Shown here: in pieces, positions 41,977-46,883 of the stretch
Layout: every line of letters starts with the position of its first letter
How positions within the stretch are numbered: the first letter of the stretch is position 1
From: Firmicutes bacterium UBA1739
Lineage (GTDB): Bacteria > Bacillota > Clostridia > Peptostreptococcales > Anaerovoracaceae
Direction of reading: 5' to 3'
DNA length: 46,883 bases
NCBI GenBank assembly: GCA_002315385.1
Contig: DCHZ01000030.1
Coordinates: 1 to 46,883 of the forward strand
Notes under the pieces: generated by a model
Databases searched by the model: none
What the model saw: only the letters and a program-made list of their open reading frames with translations
Told to the model about the DNA's origin: nothing
Translations under genes and position numbers: made by a program

Positions 41977-43350
41977 ATGAAAAAAATACTGATATTTATA
42001 TTATTGATGGCGGGTATTGCGGCGATCCCACTGAGCGTATCTGCGGAAAATGCGTCAGTGGTACTTCCGACATATAAATGTATAATAAATGACAGTGATA
42101 TTTACTATAAGGATTCTCAGTATCCCTTACTGTCATACAAAGACATAACCTATTTTCCGATGACATGGAATTACTGCAGGGCTATGGATCTGGATGTTCA
42201 GTGGGTTGACGGTGAAGGACTGTATATTGCATCAAAGCCCACATTGGATAAACCGGAGTTTCAGGTTTATCCGTTGGAGAACAAAACCGTGAATAAAAGT
42301 AATATGACGGCAGTCAGGGTTGAATATCCTGTGTTCATTGACGGAAAAACAGCATATCGCGATCCGACATATCCATTGCTGAATTTCAGGGGAATCACCT
42401 ATTTTCCGATGACCTGGACATACGCTCATGACACTTTTGGATGGAATCTGTGTTTCGAAAACCGGGTTTTTAATGTAGATACTTTGCCGGACAGCATTAC
42501 ATATATTACAGCCAAAGCTGATGAAAACGGAATAAAGTATGAAAAGAATAAAGACGGAAAAACGGACAACACTATGTATTATCTTGATTATGCAACAGGA
42601 AACACCACTTCTAAGCAAGTGACAGATGAAGAAAAAAAACAGGCTCTTATTTCTGATGAAACAGAAGCTGACGTTATCAGTGACCGGATTTCCCTTAAGG
42701 GATACGATATCTGCCTTGACGGAAAAAAACTGGCTGAATTCAAAGCTGTGAAAGACGGTACTGCGGCAGGGGCAGATACAGAGATTTACGGCTCGGAAAA
42801 AACTGTTAACGGAGTAACCTGTCTGTTGATAAGAGCATATCATTCACTTGAGATTCCGGCACCTTATACTCCTGCGGAGGTTTATCTTTACATAAAAAAC
42901 GGTACGGAATATGAATTAATTGCCGAAGGTGAGGAACTGCGGAATACAGGTAAAGCAGGAAATTACACCTATATTGAGACAGCAAAACTGAGCGGATACA
43001 GAAATACTGTGTTTAACTATTCTATTCTGTACAGAATAGACGAATCGGGTAAGCCTGTGTGTTTAAACGCCGAAAAAACCTTTGAAAACTACAAGAGCAT
43101 TTCATTAATCGGCATTTCCGGCGGGAAGGCTTATCTGAAATGTCTCTGGTGTCCGGAATCAGGAACTGTATCTATGTTTTCGGGAGAAGAATACATGAGC
43201 GTTTCACCTGTGAATGACGGATTTTTCGTTTATGACGGAAGCAGCCTGAAACAGATTCACAAATATGTTTTCAGCAACCTGGCCTTTGTAAACAGTAAAG
43301 GTGAAATATATATTGCAAATAATTATAGAGGAACATTATCAAAGCTTTAA
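41977..43350 (+). CDS. Secreted protein with two stalk-like repeats
   Basis: The 457-residue protein has a cleavable signal peptide ('ILIFILLMAGIAAIPLSVSAENA'). Two repeats follow near residues 44-70 and 130-155: 'YPLLSYKDITYFPMTWNY' and 'YPLLNFRGITYFPMTWTY'. These resemble the stalk domain (copper amine oxidase N-terminal type) found in Clostridia surface proteins. The C-terminal 280 residues have beta-rich, propeller-like units ('GEIYIANNYRG') but no family I recognise. AAAGGAG lies 6 bases before the ATG. It is likely exported and may bind cell wall or another surface component, which is inference. Confidence 0.75.
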   Translation: MKKILIFILLMAGIAAIPLSVSAENASVVLPTYKCIINDSDIYYKDSQYPLLSYKDITYFPMTWNYCRAMDLDVQWVDGEGLYIASKPTLDKPEFQVYPLENKTVNKSNMTAVRVEYPVFIDGKTAYRDPTYPLLNFRGITYFPMTWTYAHDTFGWNLCFENRVFNVDTLPDSITYITAKADENGIKYEKNKDGKTDNTMYYLDYATGNTTSKQVTDEEKKQALISDETEADVISDRISLKGYDICLDGKKLAEFKAVKDGTAAGADTEIYGSEKTVNGVTCLLIRAYHSLEIPAPYTPAEVYLYIKNGTEYELIAEGEELRNTGKAGNYTYIETAKLSGYRNTVFNYSILYRIDESGKPVCLNAEKTFENYKSISLIGISGGKAYLKCLWCPESGTVSMFSGEEYMSVSPVNDGFFVYDGSSLKQIHKYVFSNLAFVNSKGEIYIANNYRGTLSKL

Positions 43351-43401
43351 TGCGAAAAAAACGGTATCAGCCAGTAATTCCGATATGCTTCTCAGCTGTT
43401 A

Positions 43402-43410
43402 TGATATAAT
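43402..43410 (+). promoter_or_regulatory. Extended -10 promoter of the HEAT-lyase gene
   Basis: TG (43402-43403), one base, then a perfect TATAAT (43405-43410). It shares ATGATATAATAAT with the promoter at 1926-1938. The leader to the ATG at 43536 would be about 120 bases. Confidence 0.6.
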
Positions 43411-43429
43411 AATGTCACTTGAAATCAAA

Positions 43430-43512
43430 GCGGCAGGGCGGAAACCGCACTTGCGTTACAGTGCTATCTTGTTAAAATAATACTATCCCCGGAAAGGACT
43501 CCGGCTTTTAAC
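43430..43512 (+). ncRNA. Structured leader upstream of the HEAT-lyase gene, class unknown
   Basis: Three nested or serial helices can be drawn: GCGG (43438-43441) with CCGC (43445-43448); GCACT (43447-43451) with AGTGC (43460-43464), competing with the first; and GTTAAAA (43471-43477) with TTTTAAC (43506-43512), enclosing CCGGA/TCCGG (43489-43504). No T run follows a stem, so control, if any, would be on translation. It fits no riboswitch consensus that I know. Confidence 0.35.
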
Positions 43513-43535
43513 GTTATTTGAAAAAGGAGAATACC

Positions 43536-45371
43536 ATGGAAACGGAAAACAAGGTACATAGTAAACTGTATTATGAACTGACGGATAAAGATGATAAGAA
43601 AGCCTATGCCAGAACAAAGGAAGTGGCAGCGGAGTCAGAGTTTTCGGATAAGTATTATTCATATTTACCTGAATTCTGCGAACTTCTGGCAAACGGCAAA
43701 TCATATATAAGAACCCGTGCCTTCATATTGTGCTGTTCCCAGTCAAAGTGGGACATACGGGGAGAAATAAAGAAAATTTTCCCTCATATGCTGGCCCTGC
43801 TTCATGACAGCAAACCTGCTGTGGTAAGACAGTGTCTGAAGGCCATCGCCGAGGTGGCTGTTTACCGTACTGAACTGTGCGGCCGGATAGAAGAGGAGAT
43901 TTCGAAAATTGATTTATCAGAATATAAAGAAAGCATGTCGGAATTGATAAGGAAGGATATCGACGAACTTCGAAGCATATTGATGAGTGCAGGGAATAAC
44001 AGAATAAATTATTATTTTAATGGTTCCTCCGTGAGCCCAGGTAATCTATCAGCCGGCAGGAGAAATGCGGCCGTGAGGCTAGAGGATTTGTCAGAAAGTG
44101 CGAATGATTTGCGGGTGCATTCATATGATTTGCACGGAAGCACATATGATAATCCTATAGTGGACAATTTGAATGTGAGTCACCGTGTTTCGCCGACAGC
44201 GAAAGCAATTGATTGTTCAGATTTGTTTTCAATAGAAGTGGCCGGGAAAGTCCTGGATTTTCATCGGAGTATACCGGGTTATGCGCCGACAAGACTGGTG
44301 AGTCTTGAAGCACTCGCAGTGAAGCTGGGGGTTGAATCAATCTGCGTTAAAGACGAAAGCAGCCGTTTCAGCCTTAATGCATTCAAAGGATTGGGAGGCT
44401 CTTACTGCATTGCATCATACCTGGCGAAACAGTTTAATATTCCTCAGAATGAACTCTGCTATAACCGGCTAAGAAATCTGAAAGATAAAGGACTTTTGAA
44501 AAACATGACCGTGTGTACCGCTACTGACGGAAATCACGGAAGAGGTATAGCCTGGGCCGCAAACAGACTTGGAATCAGGTGTCATGTTTATCTGCCGAAG
44601 GGAAGCTCGGAGGAAAGGCTGAATAACATTCTTAAGGAGAATGCCGAAGCCGAGATCACTTCAATGAATTATGACGATACCGTCAGGTATGCGTCAGAAA
44701 TGGCAGAAGAAAACGGCTGGATTCTTATGCAGGATACGTCGACCGATAATGCAAACGGAACAAATGAAGCGGATGTGCCTGATGAGATGCTGATACGGCT
44801 GATGCAGGGTTATACATCGATGGCGGCGGAAATAAGTGAACAGTGGAGAGGAAATGCTCCGACTCATGTTTTCCTTCAGGCAGGAGTAGGAGCAATGGCC
44901 GGAGCTATGACAGCCTGTTTTGCCGATTTGTTTAAAAAAGAAAAACCCGTATTCATCATAGTTGAATCCAATAAGGCGGACTGTATTTACCGGACTGCAG
45001 CCGCAGATGACGGAAAGCTCCATTATGTTGGCGGAGATTTGTCTACTATTATGGTCGGACTGGCCTGTGGGGAACCGTGTGCACCGGCCTGGGAAATATT
45101 AAAAAACAAAGCGACCTGCTTCCTGTCGGTTTCGGATGAAATAGCAGTTTCGGGTATGAGAAAACTTGGAAAACCGGAAAAAGGCGATCCTGTGATAATA
45201 TCAGGCGAAAGCGGAGCGGTAACGCTGGGGGCGGTTGCTGAAATCGCGGGAAATGATGATTACGCACTGCTTAGAAAACATCTGGGACTGAATTCGGATT
45301 CAAGGGTTCTGGTAATATCGACGGAAGGCGATACAGACAGGAAAAATTACGAAAAAATAATGAAAATATGA
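43536..45371 (+). CDS. HEAT-repeat / diaminopropionate ammonia-lyase fusion protein
   Basis: Residues 1-150 of this 611-residue protein are an alpha-helical HEAT-like domain ('YIRTRAFILCCSQSKWDIRG', 'KPAVVRQCLKAIAEV') of a type I know as stand-alone Clostridia proteins. Residues about 156-611 are a fold-type II PLP enzyme matching diaminopropionate ammonia-lyase (YgeX): PLP lysine Lys284 in 'FSLNAFKGLGGSY', 'TATDGNHGRG' with Asp331, 'LQAGVGAMAGA', 'ISGESGAVTLG' and 'VISTEGDTD'. It would convert 2,3-diaminopropionate to pyruvate and ammonia. About 60 residues (164-227) interrupt the lyase N-terminus, and the block before 'MQGY' is changed. ATG 43536 follows AAGGAG; a TTG at 43518 is less likely. 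Confidence 0.85.
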   Translation: METENKVHSKLYYELTDKDDKKAYARTKEVAAESEFSDKYYSYLPEFCELLANGKSYIRTRAFILCCSQSKWDIRGEIKKIFPHMLALLHDSKPAVVRQCLKAIAEVAVYRTELCGRIEEEISKIDLSEYKESMSELIRKDIDELRSILMSAGNNRINYYFNGSSVSPGNLSAGRRNAAVRLEDLSESANDLRVHSYDLHGSTYDNPIVDNLNVSHRVSPTAKAIDCSDLFSIEVAGKVLDFHRSIPGYAPTRLVSLEALAVKLGVESICVKDESSRFSLNAFKGLGGSYCIASYLAKQFNIPQNELCYNRLRNLKDKGLLKNMTVCTATDGNHGRGIAWAANRLGIRCHVYLPKGSSEERLNNILKENAEAEITSMNYDDTVRYASEMAEENGWILMQDTSTDNANGTNEADVPDEMLIRLMQGYTSMAAEISEQWRGNAPTHVFLQAGVGAMAGAMTACFADLFKKEKPVFIIVESNKADCIYRTAAADDGKLHYVGGDLSTIMVGLACGEPCAPAWEILKNKATCFLSVSDEIAVSGMRKLGKPEKGDPVIISGESGAVTLGAVAEIAGNDDYALLRKHLGLNSDSRVLVISTEGDTDRKNYEKIMKI

Positions 45372-45461
45372 TTAACCGGATAGATTCAGGGCAATTGATT
45401 GCATAATAATAAATGTATTTCGTTAATGGAAGACAAAATAAACAGTATTCGGAGGTGTGAA

Positions 45462-46646
45462 ATGAAAATTACAAGTATCGACATTATCAAAGCGCATACA
45501 GGCGGACGGGCATCCGACGGCACATGGTGGAATCCAATCTTTCTGAAAGTTAATACAGACGAAGGAATTACCGGCTACGGCGAAATAGGCCTGGCCTATT
45601 CCGATGCCATTAATGCTGCTGTGGGAATATGTAAGGATTTCTGCCAGATTATTATAGGCATGGATCCTATGAATAACGAAAAAATCTGGGATGTGCTTCA
45701 TCGCAGCACTTTCTGGGGGCAGGGAGGAGGTACCGTAATTTTTGCCGGTATCAGTGCAATAGATATCGCATTATGGGATATCAAAGGTAAAGCCTGCAAT
45801 ATGCCGGTTTATAAGCTGCTCGGAGGAAAGACCAACGAAAAACTGAGAACTTACGCGAGTCAGATACAGTTTGACTGGGCAAAGGAAAGTAAGAATCTGG
45901 TTTATCCGGAAGAATATGCCGAAGTTACAAGAAAAGCAATGGCTGACGGGTATGACTGCGTAAAGGTTGATCCCCTGGGAGTCGATATGGACGGAAACTG
46001 GAACTGGAATTATCCACCGCTTCTGGAGTATGATATGATAAAAACCGGTGTTGAAAGAATCGAGGCGATACGCGAAGCCGGCGGTGACAATATGGATATT
46101 ATTGTTGAAATGCATTCGCAGACAAATACGAATACGGCAATTCAGTTTGCACAGGAACTGGAAAATCTGAGATGCTTCTATTATGAAGAACCGACCCAGC
46201 CGCTGAATCAGTCATTATTTAAGGAAATATCAAGAAAAGTTAAAATGCCGCTGGCCAGCGGTGAAAGAATATACAGCAGATGGGGATACAGACCTTTCCT
46301 TGAAGATCGCTCGCTGTCTGTTATTCAGCCTGATCTGGGCAACACCGGAGGAATAACAGAGGGTAAAAAAATATGCGACATGGCATATATTTATGATGTA
46401 GGTGTTCAGCTTCATTTGTGCGGAGGCCCGATTGCAATTGCAGCGGCTCTTCAGCTGGAAACTGTAATTCCGAATTTCCTGATACATGAGCATCATCAGT
46501 ATGCACTGATTGAAGACAATATTAATATGTGTAAATACGATTATCAGCCGCATAACGGCTATTACGAAGTACCGGAGTTGCCGGGAATAGGCCAGGAAGT
46601 AACTGATGACACAATCAAAAAGGCGGAAGTTATTACAATAAAGTAA
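45462..46646 (+). CDS. Enolase-superfamily (mandelate racemase/muconate lactonizing type) enzyme, probably sugar-acid dehydratase
   Basis: The 394-residue protein has a capping domain and a beta/alpha barrel. Likely magnesium ligands are Glu216 ('IVEMHSQ'), Glu242 ('FYYEEP') and Glu268 ('ASGERIY'). Candidate acid/base residues are Lys168 ('VKVDP'), His218 and His318 ('QLHLCGGPIAIAAAL'). The His beside the first ligand and the 'GER' plus 'GGPIA' pattern resemble acid-sugar dehydratases such as galactonate or mannonate dehydratase. Substrate cannot be fixed. Start set at ATG 45462 with CGGAGG 6 bases upstream. It follows the lyase gene by 90 bases on the same strand. Confidence 0.85.
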   Translation: MKITSIDIIKAHTGGRASDGTWWNPIFLKVNTDEGITGYGEIGLAYSDAINAAVGICKDFCQIIIGMDPMNNEKIWDVLHRSTFWGQGGGTVIFAGISAIDIALWDIKGKACNMPVYKLLGGKTNEKLRTYASQIQFDWAKESKNLVYPEEYAEVTRKAMADGYDCVKVDPLGVDMDGNWNWNYPPLLEYDMIKTGVERIEAIREAGGDNMDIIVEMHSQTNTNTAIQFAQELENLRCFYYEEPTQPLNQSLFKEISRKVKMPLASGERIYSRWGYRPFLEDRSLSVIQPDLGNTGGITEGKKICDMAYIYDVGVQLHLCGGPIAIAAALQLETVIPNFLIHEHHQYALIEDNINMCKYDYQPHNGYYEVPELPGIGQEVTDDTIKKAEVITIK

Positions 46647-46720
46647 ATGCTATCAGTTATATAAAACATATAATTCTTTCTGTGTGCTGTCATCAGTCTG
46701 AACTTAATAGAATATAAAAA

Positions 46721-46843
46721 GTATTGTTACTATTCACAGCCGTTGAGAAACAATTATAGATTTAGTATTGTACTAATTAGATTCGAAGCAGAGACCAATC
46801 ATTTACCCTTTGAATTGAATGACTATGAATAGTAACAAAGTAT
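46721..46843. repeat. MITE-like inverted repeat pair
   Basis: TTGTTACTATTCA (46724-46736) is repeated inverted as TGAATAGTAACAA (46826-46838), a perfect 13-bp match that extends imperfectly to about 20 bases on each side. The 89 bases between are non-coding. Size and structure fit a miniature inverted-repeat element or the ends of a decayed insertion sequence. The remaining 40 bases to the window edge hold nothing I can name. Confidence 0.55.
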
Positions 46844-46883
46844 TACAGGAAATATATAAAAAAAACATTGACAATCCTGTAGA

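Noticed and set aside
43489..43510. CCGGA/TCCGG hairpin followed by CTTTT as a terminator before the lyase gene
   Set aside because: Only five paired bases, and the T bases pair better with GTTAAAA upstream; a stop here would silence the gene's only visible promoter.
1..46883. CRISPR arrays, tRNA or rRNA genes, phage or known defence modules
   Set aside because: None were seen on either strand by reading; repeats found are pairs or triplets, not arrays.

Overview
The window is a stretch of a low-to-moderate GC Firmicutes chromosome, most likely a member of the Clostridia. The evidence is the gene order (tig-clpP-clpX-lon-engB; mraZ-rsmH-ftsL-PBP-murE-murF-mraY-murD-ftsW-murG-ftsQ-DUF881-sbp-ftsZ; rRNA methyltransferase-T-box-pheS-pheT-zapA-mutS2), strong AGGAGG-type ribosome binding sites, frequent TTG and GTG starts, and a MurE with the DNPR motif of meso-diaminopimelate-adding enzymes. 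I cannot name the genus from sequence alone.

Layout. Positions 1-212 are the cut end of an ISL3-like insertion sequence. Positions 213-2290 are accessory: a lipoprotein gene, an AT-rich gap with a promoter-driven 40-codon ORF and a pair of direct repeats, and an 82-residue membrane protein. From 2297 to 11080 lies the stress and proteolysis block: lexA (minus strand, with a LexA-type box on its promoter), then tig, clpP, clpX, lon, engB, a DUF1232 gene, hpt and lgt. From 11175 to 26860 is the division and cell-wall (dcw) cluster. It starts at a promoter carrying three MraZ-type GTGG repeats at 10-bp spacing and ends with ftsZ, which has its own upstream region with nested palindromes. No ftsA lies between sbp and ftsZ. 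From 26902 to 40730 is a translation and repair block: a SpoU-type methyltransferase, a phenylalanine T-box with pheS and pheT, then a long run from a consensus promoter (zapA, mutS2, DUF523, argS, two radical-SAM genes, a TPR gene) closed by a 16-bp-stem bidirectional terminator.

From 40758 to the right edge the content is accessory again: a lipoprotein made of three near-identical repeats, a secreted protein with two stalk-like repeats, a HEAT-repeat/diaminopropionate ammonia-lyase fusion behind a structured leader, an enolase-superfamily dehydratase-like gene, and a MITE-like inverted repeat.

Most of the window is conserved core machinery. I found no CRISPR array, phage module or recognisable defence system. 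The points most worth checking are the three-repeat lipoprotein, the HEAT-lyase fusion with its oddly coded insert and structured leader, the missing ftsA together with an unusual FtsZ tail and palindromic promoter region, and the small promoter-driven ORF near 1400.
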